A stretch of 64,000 nt of DNA. It comes from Psychroflexus sediminis. GTDB lineage: Bacteria > Bacteroidota > Bacteroidia > Flavobacteriales > Flavobacteriaceae. Below, piece after piece: positions 6,842-14,380 of this stretch; position 1 is the stretch's first letter; every line of letters begins with the position of its first letter. The DNA lies in assembly GCF_900099815.1 (NCBI RefSeq), contig NZ_FNCW01000011.1, positions 1 to 64,000 of the forward strand, given 5' to 3'. The translations under genes were made by a program, and so were the position numbers. Under the pieces are notes generated by a model. That model had not been told where the DNA came from and ran no database searches. It saw nothing but the letters and a program-made list of their open reading frames with translations.

Positions 6842-9523
6842 TTACAACTTATAAATCACCTTAAACAGCACAATCCTGGGCTGTACAAAAATCCGCCGGT
6901 CGGAGACGATAAACTCATTCACTGAGTTTTGACGTTTGAAGCCGATATCAAATAAATTGGTGGCATTGACTTCAAAGCCCCAGGCTGAATCTTCTTTGCC
7001 ATAAAACAAAGACGTATCCGCCAGCTCAAAGCGATTGATATCTCCAGTGGTTTGATTTTCGAAATAGTTGTAATCGTAATTGAATTCAAATATAAAGTTA
7101 CCAAAATCATATTCAAGATTAGCAAAAGGCGATAGAGTGGTGAATTTATTGTTGATAACATCAGAATTTAGTCTGGAAAAGCTCTGTCTAACTCCTGTTT
7201 CTATATTGGGTAGCTTATCAAAACGCGTTCTTACTTTGGCATTATAACCGAAGTTGATACTTTCATAATCCAATACCTCATCATTGATGATTCTGGAATA
7301 GTCTGACAAGCTGGTGTTTCCTCCTAAAGTAAAGGTAAAATCTGGAATGCGTTTATTGATCGTAGCATATACACTGTACGTATTTTCGGGTAAGTTGGTA
7401 AAAATACTGGTGCTGATCTGGTCGATACCTTCTATCTGAGTTTGATTCCGAATACTGCTTTCGCGATGCGTATAGGATAAACGCGCATTATAAAATAAGC
7501 CCTTGAACATATTAAACTGACTGTAAAGTAAACTCGCTGAGTGATACACTTGGTTTTGCAGATTTTCATTCCCACGCTGGATTCGGTTAAAGCTCTGGAG
7601 ACTCAGTCTATTGGCATAACTGGAAGCATTTCCAAAATTGGTATAGCGGTTATAATTCAGTCGCAGTTTTTCTGAAGATTTGAATTCATATTCAGCATAA
7701 AATTCTGGTAACAGAATAGCCGTCTGGTCATTCACAAGTTCTTCATTAAATTGAGAAATGTTCCAGTTATAATTTTGGACCACCAGCCCTGGCCGTAACA
7801 CCAGTTCTCCAATCTGAGTTTTATATTGAAATCCTAAAGAGGCCTTAAACAGTTTAAAATCCATTTGATTATTAAATCCTGCTGACTCAAAACTATTGGT
7901 GCTGCCATCGTTTAAAATCTGCTCATCGAGCGTGCTTAGGTTATAGTTGAAATAGTCCACCCCTGCTACCGGATAAATATGATGAAAATCGGCCAGCACC
8001 CAGTAGTGTTTTGCATTCACACTAAGATTGCTGACTTGCTTTTGGTTGAGTTGGTTGAGCCTAAAATCATCACCTTCATCTACCAAAGGGATGATATTGG
8101 TAAACAAAGCCTGGTTGAAATCCCAAAGTCTGTCGGTAGTTTGGTCTTCACTTTTGATTTTAGCTTCCAGTTTTAAGGTGTGTTTATACGAAAACTGTTT
8201 ATTGAGATTGAAGGTTTGTAGGAACTCAAAATTTTCCGGCTGGGTATTGGTATTGATAAACCGACTAGAATTCCCCACTTCAGAAGTTAAAAGGGATTGC
8301 GCCTCGGCTGTATTGTATTTAAAATTGGTATTGGCCCGCAGGTCGGTATCATCATTATTGTCATACCTTAATTTGATCTTACTGATACTAAATAATAAAT
8401 CGTTATCATTAGACTGGTCTCTCACTTCATCTGGCGCTTCTGTAGTTTGGTAAGTGATGTCCTGAAGCGTTTGTGTTCTCATCTTGCTTTTATTGAAAAT
8501 ACTGTAAGCATCCAAACTAAAATTTCCGCCAAGTTCCTGGGAGAGACTGGCCGCTCCAAAATCATTTTTATTGAAGACGAAATCATCTTCTCTTAAGAAC
8601 TGAGCAAAATCATCGGAATACAATCTGGAATACGCTCCCTGGTCTTCCAGAGCCAAGGCCATACCCCCTTCAAAATCTAAATAATCCTGGATGGTAAAGG
8701 ACTTTTGACCCGTATTATTAAAATCGCCAATCGCATTCACGGCGGTTTTAGGGCTGTAATAGAACAGTTTAGGATGCAGTAAAAAGCGATCTTCTACTCC
8801 TGCTCCCGCTTCTACGTCTCCGAATACAAATTTCTTTTTTCCGTCTTTGAGTTTGATGTTCAAGGCCATTTTATCGCTGTCTTCCAGACCTTTTAGAAAA
8901 GCCACTTCGCTATAATTATCCAGAGCTTCTACCTCATCCACAGCATCGGCAGGGATATTATTGACGCCCAACTTTTCATCTCCCGTAAAAAAAGCCTTAC
9001 CATCTACCATGAGTTTGGTCACAGGCTTTCCGTTGACGGTCACATTGCCTTCCCGATCTACTTCAATGCCTGGCAGTTTTTTAAGTATGTCTCTCAGCTT
9101 GCGCTCCTCCCCGGTTTTGAACTGGTCGGTCCGGTACGTGATGGTGTCTTCTTTCACGATCACTGCCATTTCCTGTTTAATCAGGATTTCTTCCAAACTT
9201 TCGGTGCTTTCCTGCATCACAAAATTTCTGGATACGTTCTCAGATAATTGAACGGTATCCGTAATTTTTTTAAAACCCAAATGCGTGATTTCGATTAAAT
9301 ACGGTTGATTCTCTTCCAACTTCAGTCTATACTCTCCCTTGGAGCTGCTGATGCTAAACTTGATTTGGGCATTGGCCTGTTGTAAAGGCGTAGCAATCAC
9401 ATTGGTATTGGCTAGCGGGTTGTCTAGACTATCGCTGATAAAGCCTTCGAGCTGGAAGGATTGTGCAGATGTAACAGTTGTGAATATTGAAAGGATAAAA
9501 AAACATGCAAAACGTTTAAACAT
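6842..9523 (-). CDS. Outer-membrane beta-barrel receptor with carboxypeptidase-like N-terminal domain (TonB receptor-like)
   Basis: 893-aa outer-membrane protein. A signal peptide ends near residue 20 (TSAQ). A carboxypeptidase-regulatory-like beta-sandwich covers about 21-110, a plug-like region about 110-230 (including LKKLPGIEVDREGNVTVNGK), and the rest is a long beta-barrel ending in the aromatic-rich strand FKVIYKL. This layout fits the outer-membrane beta-barrel relatives of TonB receptors that often accompany GLPGLI proteins. No SusD partner is present. It is the last gene of a leftward run behind three GLPGLI genes and a small secreted peptide, so its cargo may be that peptide or a ligand processed by the GLPGLI proteins. 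The cargo is inference only. Confidence 0.85.
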   Translation of the reverse strand: MFKRFACFFILSIFTTVTSAQSFQLEGFISDSLDNPLANTNVIATPLQQANAQIKFSISSSKGEYRLKLEENQPYLIEITHLGFKKITDTVQLSENVSRNFVMQESTESLEEILIKQEMAVIVKEDTITYRTDQFKTGEERKLRDILKKLPGIEVDREGNVTVNGKPVTKLMVDGKAFFTGDEKLGVNNIPADAVDEVEALDNYSEVAFLKGLEDSDKMALNIKLKDGKKKFVFGDVEAGAGVEDRFLLHPKLFYYSPKTAVNAIGDFNNTGQKSFTIQDYLDFEGGMALALEDQGAYSRLYSDDFAQFLREDDFVFNKNDFGAASLSQELGGNFSLDAYSIFNKSKMRTQTLQDITYQTTEAPDEVRDQSNDNDLLFSISKIKLRYDNNDDTDLRANTNFKYNTAEAQSLLTSEVGNSSRFINTNTQPENFEFLQTFNLNKQFSYKHTLKLEAKIKSEDQTTDRLWDFNQALFTNIIPLVDEGDDFRLNQLNQKQVSNLSVNAKHYWVLADFHHIYPVAGVDYFNYNLSTLDEQILNDGSTNSFESAGFNNQMDFKLFKASLGFQYKTQIGELVLRPGLVVQNYNWNISQFNEELVNDQTAILLPEFYAEYEFKSSEKLRLNYNRYTNFGNASSYANRLSLQSFNRIQRGNENLQNQVYHSASLLYSQFNMFKGLFYNARLSYTHRESSIRNQTQIEGIDQISTSIFTNLPENTYSVYATINKRIPDFTFTLGGNTSLSDYSRIINDEVLDYESINFGYNAKVRTRFDKLPNIETGVRQSFSRLNSDVINNKFTTLSPFANLEYDFGNFIFEFNYDYNYFENQTTGDINRFELADTSLFYGKEDSAWGFEVNATNLFDIGFKRQNSVNEFIVSDRRIFVQPRIVLFKVIYKL

Positions 9524-9566
9524 ATATGGACTAGGTTAATGATTTTCTGGCAGGTAGGAAAAGCTT

Positions 9567-10295
9567 TTAATTATCCATGTAGTCTGAATGCGCTTTTTGA
9601 GCCCTTTTATCTAAAGCTTCATAAGTAGTTAATTCCTGACCTGATCTTAATTTTATTATTTGCGGCTTTTCTTTTGTCTCTTGAACTTCAATAGCCCTTA
9701 AAGTTGAGTTATGATTCTCCAATTCTAAAACTGCTCCTGGCAGATCTCCGAATACACTTGGGCTAGCCTTAAAATTTAGACCTGGTGCAAACCATACATG
9801 TACAGGCATAAAACTTGACTTAATGTTTGGTTTATTGGGATTTAATTTTGGTAGTGCTTTAAAACATTTAAAACCTAAAATAGTTTTAGTTTCATTTAAA
9901 ATCTCCCATGTCAAATAGTCCTCATTATCAACCTCTACAACTCGATCTGAAAAAAGTAAATTATTAGCCAGACTCGTACCTCTATCGTAATAAATGGGAT
10001 AAACCGAGGTGACTAGAAGTTTCGCAGATGTTAAAGAAGTAGCATCAAATTGATCACTTTCCATCAGTTTATTAAATGTGGTGTAGTACGTTTCACCGTT
10101 TGATATCATCACAACGTTCAAAAATTCACTGATTTGATTGTATCTTTTTTTTTCTTTTGTAAAGTGATCTACTAAGTATTTTCCTGTTTTCTCAGGAAAA
10201 TCAGGTGGTGGTATTTCATATTCATAGGTTATTTTGAAATTTTGAGAATAACTCGTCAAGTAAAATATACAAACTAATAATGCTAGTCTTTTCAT
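9567..10295 (-). CDS. GLPGLI family secreted protein (copy 3)
   Basis: 242-aa protein with a signal peptide (cleavage near SYSQ18). The family motif appears in altered form as FGDLPGAVLEL at 182-192, preceded by HVWFAPGLNF. A conserved cysteine lies in ILGFKCFKA (C144). GLPGLI proteins (TIGR01200) are periplasmic or secreted Bacteroidota proteins of unknown function, often next to outer-membrane barrels. It is 4 bases downstream of the next GLPGLI gene and 43 bases upstream of the barrel gene, so co-expression is likely. It is the closest relative of its immediate neighbour, pointing to a tandem duplication. Confidence 0.85.
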   Translation of the reverse strand: MKRLALLVCIFYLTSYSQNFKITYEYEIPPPDFPEKTGKYLVDHFTKEKKRYNQISEFLNVVMISNGETYYTTFNKLMESDQFDATSLTSAKLLVTSVYPIYYDRGTSLANNLLFSDRVVEVDNEDYLTWEILNETKTILGFKCFKALPKLNPNKPNIKSSFMPVHVWFAPGLNFKASPSVFGDLPGAVLELENHNSTLRAIEVQETKEKPQIIKLRSGQELTTYEALDKRAQKAHSDYMDN

Positions 10296-10299
10296 AGAA

Positions 10300-11046
10300 T
10301 CAATTGTTAAACATTTTGTTGGAACGTTCTCTTATTCTTTCGTTATAAGTTTTATAGCTAATTGTTTCATAATCCTCTAAAACTAATTCTTTCACTTCTC
10401 GATCGGTTTGATTTACAGATATAGCTTTTATTAGAGCCCTTCCGGTTTTATATTCTAAAATGGCTCCAGGCACATCTCCAAAAACACCAGGAGAAGCTAT
10501 AAAGTTCAATTCTGGTGCAAACCAAACTTCTTCTGGGATGAAAACTCTATCTGGTAATTTATAACCTTCGTTTATAACAGAAACAGCTTTAAAACATTTA
10601 TATCCCAAAATGGTTTTTGAAACTTTAGTAATTTCCCAGTTGAAATACCCCTTTGAAATAGATTTAACTGCAACATCATCAAACGAAGATGAAAATCCAA
10701 AAGACACACCATCCCTATTGTATATTCTAGGAAAAGCTGAAATCCCATATTTAGCAGTTTTTAAATCCGAACCATTTAAGCCGTCAATAAGCATAACATC
10801 ACTGAAGCTTATCATGTAAGAGTCAGAATTGGATATAACCTCTATTGTAATTAACTCAGAAAGTTTTTCGTTTTTCCTATTTAAATTTCGAACAAAAGCT
10901 TTTTGAGTTTTACCCAATTTTTCTCCTTGCTCTGTATTTAAATCAAAACCAACAATTGAGGCTTTATATTCAATTTTATAATTTTGAGCAAAACATAGTT
11001 GCAAGCAAAAAACGAATGAAACAATGAACGAGATTTTTTTTTTCAT
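10300..11046 (-). CDS. GLPGLI family secreted protein (copy 2)
   Basis: 248-aa protein with a signal peptide ending at CFAQ21. Motifs match the neighbouring copy closely: ILGYKCFKA with C151, EVWFAPELNF, and FGDVPGAILEY at 189-199 in the GLPGLI position. The function is unknown for the family. A 240-base gap separates it from copy 1 upstream, with no clear -7 box in it, so it may be read from the peptide promoter or from a weak internal one. The two neighbouring copies share more with each other than with copy 1. Confidence 0.85.
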   Translation of the reverse strand: MKKKISFIVSFVFCLQLCFAQNYKIEYKASIVGFDLNTEQGEKLGKTQKAFVRNLNRKNEKLSELITIEVISNSDSYMISFSDVMLIDGLNGSDLKTAKYGISAFPRIYNRDGVSFGFSSSFDDVAVKSISKGYFNWEITKVSKTILGYKCFKAVSVINEGYKLPDRVFIPEEVWFAPELNFIASPGVFGDVPGAILEYKTGRALIKAISVNQTDREVKELVLEDYETISYKTYNERIRERSNKMFNN

Positions 11047-11286
11047 GGTATACTTTAAAATGTTGTTGAAATTTTACTGAGGTCCATTTTTATGAAAGCT
11101 TAAGTTGATCTGGTTTTTTGTAAGTTTTTAATCTGTTTGTTTTTTCACATTCGAATTAGTCTTAAAACCACCTGGGTCTTCACATTACCTGCAATAATTG
11201 AAAGATAAAATCATTTATTCATATGAAATTTATCGATGAGCATTTTAGTTAAAGTTGAACACATTTAAATGGTTCATTTTATGATA

Positions 11287-11985
11287 TTATTGCCTTGAAC
11301 CTTTCATAATATCTGTAAATTCTTTTTCAGTTATAGTATTATGATTTGGGATTATAATTTCCTTTTGTTTTGAAAAATCAATATTAACAAATTCAAAACC
11401 TGAATATGCCTCTCCTTTTTTGTTAAATTGCTTTGTTTGTATGACTAGGCCTGGTAAACCTACAGCATAAGATGGCCCTATACTCAAAGGTATGTCTGGC
11501 ACAAACCATGCTTCCATTTTAATGTTTTCATTTTCATCAAATTGAATAGCTTTTTTACATGTGTAGCCTTTAATTAATTTTATATCGCCAGTTATTTTCC
11601 AATTGACATTTAATTTTTCTTTGACTAAAAAAGTTTGGCCGCTAATTTCAGTATAATCATATCGTGTATTATTGTTATAGTCAATATAAGTTTCTGGCAA
11701 CATCGAAGTGAGTTGATTATGAGTTATAGATTTATCACCAACTCCCATTCTTTTTTCAATTTTAAAGACACTTTTAGATCCATCAAAAATCAGTACAAAA
11801 GGTAACTCTTCTATAATTTTTTGTAGGTCGTAACCTGGTGTTTTTTGTTTAGGTTTATTATCATCGCTTGAAATATATTGTTTTGTCAGATTTATATATC
11901 TATACTCAATTTTTGCCTGATCTTGACTAAAGCTTGAAATAGAAATTGATAAAATCAAAACAATAATAGTGACTTTATTTATCAT
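11287..11985 (-). CDS. GLPGLI family secreted protein (copy 1)
   Basis: 232-aa protein counted from the ATG at 11985. The longer in-frame start at 12006 is disfavoured because it lies inside a hairpin and adds residues before a good signal peptide (ending near SFSQ). It carries the canonical-looking motif VGLPGLVIQ near 175-183, a cysteine in IKGYTCKKA and WFVPDIPLS, so it is the copy nearest the family consensus. It sits directly behind the 73-aa secreted peptide gene, from which it is separated only by an 18-base perfect palindrome. Function unknown. Confidence 0.85.
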   Translation of the reverse strand: MINKVTIIVLILSISISSFSQDQAKIEYRYINLTKQYISSDDNKPKQKTPGYDLQKIIEELPFVLIFDGSKSVFKIEKRMGVGDKSITHNQLTSMLPETYIDYNNNTRYDYTEISGQTFLVKEKLNVNWKITGDIKLIKGYTCKKAIQFDENENIKMEAWFVPDIPLSIGPSYAVGLPGLVIQTKQFNKKGEAYSGFEFVNIDFSKQKEIIIPNHNTITEKEFTDIMKGSRQ

Positions 11986-11999
11986 TTGATTAAAAATTA

Positions 12000-12017
12000 G
12001 CCCCACTTAAGTGGGGC
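12000..12017 (-). terminator. Perfect palindrome after the small peptide gene, possible attenuator
   Basis: GCCCCACTTAAGTGGGGC is a perfect 18-base palindrome 8 bases after the peptide stop and 14 bases before the start of GLPGLI copy 1. On the minus strand it is followed by TAATTTTTAAT, a weak T-rich tail. Such a hairpin would reduce read-through and raise the peptide-to-GLPGLI ratio, or protect the peptide mRNA 3' end. Confidence 0.6.
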
Positions 12018-12024
12018 GTTATCA

Positions 12025-12246
12025 TTATAGGCAATTTTCTCTGTAATATTTATCAGTTTCAATGTAAGCAATTACTGATCCCCACATTGTATCCACACCT
12101 CCTGCTTGTTCGCCAGCTTCTGTTCCAGCAGCCCAAGCTTCATCCATACATTCACTAGTATCACCGATTTCTTTTATTTCTTCGGTTTGAGCATTCATTC
12201 CTAATGCTAAAGTACTTAGTGCGAAAGTTAATATTACTTTTTTCAT
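12025..12246 (-). CDS. Small secreted acidic peptide with two cysteines, unknown function
   Basis: 73-aa product. Residues 1-20 are a standard signal peptide (MKKVILTFAL... ending NAQ). The mature part of about 53 residues is acidic, rich in Glu, Ala, Gly and Tyr, with cysteines at 33 and 72, the latter one residue from the C-terminus, so a disulfide loop closing nearly the whole mature peptide is possible. I do not recognise the family. It is the first gene of the GLPGLI/receptor operon, has an unusually long leader and is followed by an attenuator-like hairpin, all of which suggest a product made in excess over the downstream proteins. Confidence 0.75.
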   Translation of the reverse strand: MKKVILTFALSTLALGMNAQTEEIKEIGDTSECMDEAWAAGTEAGEQAGGVDTMWGSVIAYIETDKYYRENCL

Positions 12247-12251
12247 GATAT

Positions 12252-12464
12252 TTATTTTAAAATTATTATAATAAAATTTCGATGGTTTACATCGAGTCTC
12301 AGCTCAAGGCTGTACACATCCTCATGAAAAATTCGTATCATTGCAATACGTTAGAGATATGAATTTTCATGTCTTAAATCTGTGGAGCGCTTTTCATCCC
12401 GAAAAGCGCTTCCTTTTTTTCTAGCTAGAAGAACACTTTCATATTGAATAGAGTTATAGTTTGT
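12252..12464 (-). promoter_or_regulatory. Long structured 5' leader of the peptide operon (alternatively a plus-strand RNA)
   Basis: From the predicted start near 12464 to the ATG at 12246 the leader is about 218 bases with three hairpins: AGCGCTTTTC/GAAAAGCGCT (12386-12410, 10 pairs), a longer imperfect stem between CATGAAAAATTC and GAATTTTCATG (about 12330-12391) with an inner CGTAT/ATACG stem, and CGATG/CATCG near 12280-12295. I recognise no known riboswitch. Read on the plus strand, the first hairpin is followed by TCC and seven T, so a plus-strand small RNA ending near 12420 is the alternative. Confidence 0.45.
12384..12420 (+). terminator. Terminator-like hairpin with T-run (plus strand)
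   Basis: AGCGCTTTTC (12386-12395), loop ATCCC, GAAAAGCGCT (12401-12410), then TCC and TTTTTTT. The stem can extend by two pairs at its base. It would end transcription coming from the left on the plus strand; no plus-strand gene is visible there, so it either marks a small RNA or is only a structured part of the minus-strand leader. Confidence 0.45.
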
Positions 12465-12469
12465 TGATT

Positions 12470-12477
12470 CAAACCTA
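12470..12477 (-). promoter_or_regulatory. Predicted -7 box of the peptide/GLPGLI operon
   Basis: The minus strand reads TAGGTTTG, an exact TAnnTTTG. A run of 13 or so T bases lies directly upstream on the minus strand, which could act like an upstream activating tract. No clear TTTG -33 element is seen at the usual distance. Confidence 0.5.
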
Positions 12478-12537
12478 AAAAAAAAAAAAACGGTAGAGCG
12501 TAATTTTTCGTGTTAAATTTTAGAATATCATCAATAT

Positions 12538-12554
12538 TTACGGTTTAACCGTAA
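12538..12554. promoter_or_regulatory. Palindrome TTACGGTTTAACCGTAA upstream of the peptide promoter
   Basis: A 17-base perfect inverted repeat (8-base arms around one T) lies about 60-75 bases upstream of the predicted -7 box on the minus strand. The size and symmetry suit a dimeric DNA-binding protein. A second small inverted repeat, CGTAA/TTACG, overlaps its right edge. The regulator is unknown. Confidence 0.4.
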
Positions 12555-12645
12555 CATAATTACGACTAAAACGTACTTTTAGCAATAATAATGTAATTAG
12601 TAAGTGGTTTATATGAAAAAGCAATAATGGTGAATAATTTCAATT

Positions 12646-13034
12646 TAAATGTCAGGGCTAACGCTCCTTATTATTGCATTCTATTATTCGTTTTACAAAG
12701 ATTGCGGGGCTACGCCCCCTCTCACATACCTCACCTCACTTGGTCACATAGATCGTAGGGCTAACGCCCCTATCATGTTTACTCGCACTCTTACTAAGAT
12801 GTCAGGGCTACGCCCCTCTCATATACCTCGCCATCTTAGGCTATGAAGATTGCGGAGCGATGCCCCTTCCAGGTGTTTTTCGTTATAAATATTATTGGGC
12901 TCACGCTTTCATATATGCATTCCCTTAGGACATGAAGACTATTAGGCTACGCCCTTAAAAAAGAGGGCAGAGCCCTCAAATCTTCGTAAAACATGCATAA
13001 AATATATGTACCAAGGGGCAGAGCCCTGGCATCT
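12646..13034. repeat. Cluster of REP-like palindromic units
   Basis: At least seven direct, degenerate units with the core GGGCT(A)ACGCCCC occur at about 12648, 12698, 12750, 12797, 12846, 12895 and 12936. Two opposite-facing arms of type GGGCAGAGCCCT follow at 12964-12975 and 13016-13027. Several units carry the lead AGATGTC or AGATTGC and the tail CTCATATACCTC seen in the copy at 6.7 kb. Unit spacing is irregular (about 40-52 bases). The tract has no coding potential and fills much of the 880-base gap between the peptide and GT9 genes. Confidence 0.75.
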
Positions 13035-13072
13035 ATATCGGTGAAAGATTAAAGAATTGGCCTAAAACCAGA

Positions 13073-13126
13073 TTACAACTTATAGATCACCGTAAACTTC
13101 AAAGGTCTTAAGATGAGTTTTAAAAC
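13073..13126 (-). pseudogene. 17-codon C-terminal scar of a second outer-membrane receptor
   Basis: Directly after the GT9 stop codon, in the same frame, the minus strand encodes KLILRPLKFTVIYKL then TAA. This matches the style and nearly the sequence of the last strand of the intact receptor (RIVLFKVIYKL, 6842-6874). DNA past the stop is also alike in both places (a GGCCT-type word and AAAGAATT, then the AGCCCTG-type REP arm). A paralogous receptor gene with its downstream repeat was probably here and was removed by deletion, leaving only its end. Confidence 0.65.
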
Positions 13127-14182
13127 TCAAATTATAGGTGTAGAAAAGTTCAGCTTTTCTGTAGAGGTCCTCAGGATTTGGCAAATGTCTTCTGCGCTTT
13201 TCTGGTTGGTATCAATCCCTAAACAGGCCACGTTATAAGGCTCGTACATCGCTTTTACGGTGACATTAAACAACCCAATGGTAGGTGTGTTTGTCGCTGC
13301 AGCCAGATGCATGATCCCGCAATCTCCGGTAATGAAAAGCGACGTCTGAGAGATAAACGATGCCAGTTCTCTGATGTTTTTACTATAAAAAGCGGGGATT
13401 TTAAAGTCTAAGGACGACACATTTTCTACCGGCAAAGCTTCAATGATGTTATGATCGGGATACTCTTTTTTTAAGGCCAGATAAAGATGATTCCACCATA
13501 CTTTTGAAAAGCATTTTTTACCTGTCGCAAAGGTGTACAGGCAAATCGTGGGTTTATTTGAATCAGCATAGGTCGCCAGTAATTGTTTTCCCTGACCTAA
13601 TTCTTTACCGGTCATTTTAAGTTCTAAATCCGGCAGTGATTTCTCTACAAGAGACTGCTTCAGAAAGTAGCGTAAACTGTAAATGGGATATTTTGAGATA
13701 TGAGCGACATCAGCCGCATCAAAAAGCTTCATTTCTCGCTCGTACCCGAAAAATTTGTGTTTAGCTCTCGCAACTTTGGTTGATAAACGTCCGGAGGATG
13801 AAGAGGCTTCCGCATTGATCACCAGATCATAGCTGTGCTGTCTCAAACTAAACCACGAGTTCAAATAACGACCCAGTTCTTTAAAGTGCTGTTTAGGTAA
13901 TCTGATGATCTTATCGATATACTCATAGTTTTCAAAAAGAACTTTTCCCAGATTACCTTTGAGGTATAAATCGATTTTGGCCTCGGGAAATTGCAGATGC
14001 ACTTCTTTTATCAAGGGCATAATAAGCAATTGATTGCCAAGCCGATGGTTTGGGCGCGTAATTAAAACACGCTTTATCTCATCCGGATTGAAAAGGCTGA
14101 TGCTTTGCTGTTTGAGTAGTTTTTTGGTTACCGATTTGGTTGCTTGTTTACGAACAACATTAATTCTATTTTTTAAACTCAA
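13127..14182 (-). CDS. Glycosyltransferase family 9 (heptosyltransferase-like) protein
   Basis: 351-aa GT-B fold protein of family GT9, which includes ADP-heptose:LPS heptosyltransferases. The N-terminal part has the RVLITRPNHRLGNQLLIMPLIKE signature split over 38-60, and the C-terminal half has the donor-site motif FITGDCGIMHLAAATNTPTIGLF near 288-310. There is no signal peptide, as expected for a peripheral cytoplasmic enzyme acting on lipid A-core or a glycan precursor. Donor and acceptor cannot be inferred. It lies alone, next to a repeat cluster and a receptor scar, so its 3' surroundings have been rearranged. Confidence 0.85.
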   Translation of the reverse strand: MSLKNRINVVRKQATKSVTKKLLKQQSISLFNPDEIKRVLITRPNHRLGNQLLIMPLIKEVHLQFPEAKIDLYLKGNLGKVLFENYEYIDKIIRLPKQHFKELGRYLNSWFSLRQHSYDLVINAEASSSSGRLSTKVARAKHKFFGYEREMKLFDAADVAHISKYPIYSLRYFLKQSLVEKSLPDLELKMTGKELGQGKQLLATYADSNKPTICLYTFATGKKCFSKVWWNHLYLALKKEYPDHNIIEALPVENVSSLDFKIPAFYSKNIRELASFISQTSLFITGDCGIMHLAAATNTPTIGLFNVTVKAMYEPYNVACLGIDTNQKSAEDICQILRTSTEKLNFSTPII

Positions 14183-14333
14183 GTCATACCAAATTAGATT
14201 TTTTTAGGGTGGCAATATTAGTGAATATTAAAAATTAATTGTCCCAGATTTCAAAGTATATTATAAATCAAAATAAAATCAACAGTAAAGCATCCTTACA
14301 CCTGTTAAATAAATTCTTCTCCAAATCATTTTA

Positions 14334-14365
14334 TTTGTAGAAGCCTTTTGCATCACCTAACTTTA
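14334..14365 (+). promoter_or_regulatory. Predicted promoter of the kynurenine operon
   Basis: TTTG at 14334-14337 (-33) and TAACTTTA at 14358-14365 (-7, one mismatch to TAnnTTTG) are 20 bases apart, the usual spacing. The predicted start near 14371 leaves a leader of about 10 bases before the ATG at 14381. Confidence 0.5.
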
Positions 14366-14380
14366 CTCAAAAATAAACTT

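Noticed and set aside
7979-8453. Long antisense frames inside the receptor gene
   Set aside because: They mirror the codon pattern of the barrel gene on the other strand and have no recognisable domain.
12649-12846. A 65-aa reading frame on the plus strand across the repeat cluster
   Set aside because: It lies wholly within the degenerate REP-like units, its codons follow the repeat and it has no homologous look or start signal.
12646-13034. The repeat cluster as a CRISPR array
   Set aside because: Units are degenerate, vary in length and orientation and are palindromic hairpins; there are no uniform spacers and no cas genes.
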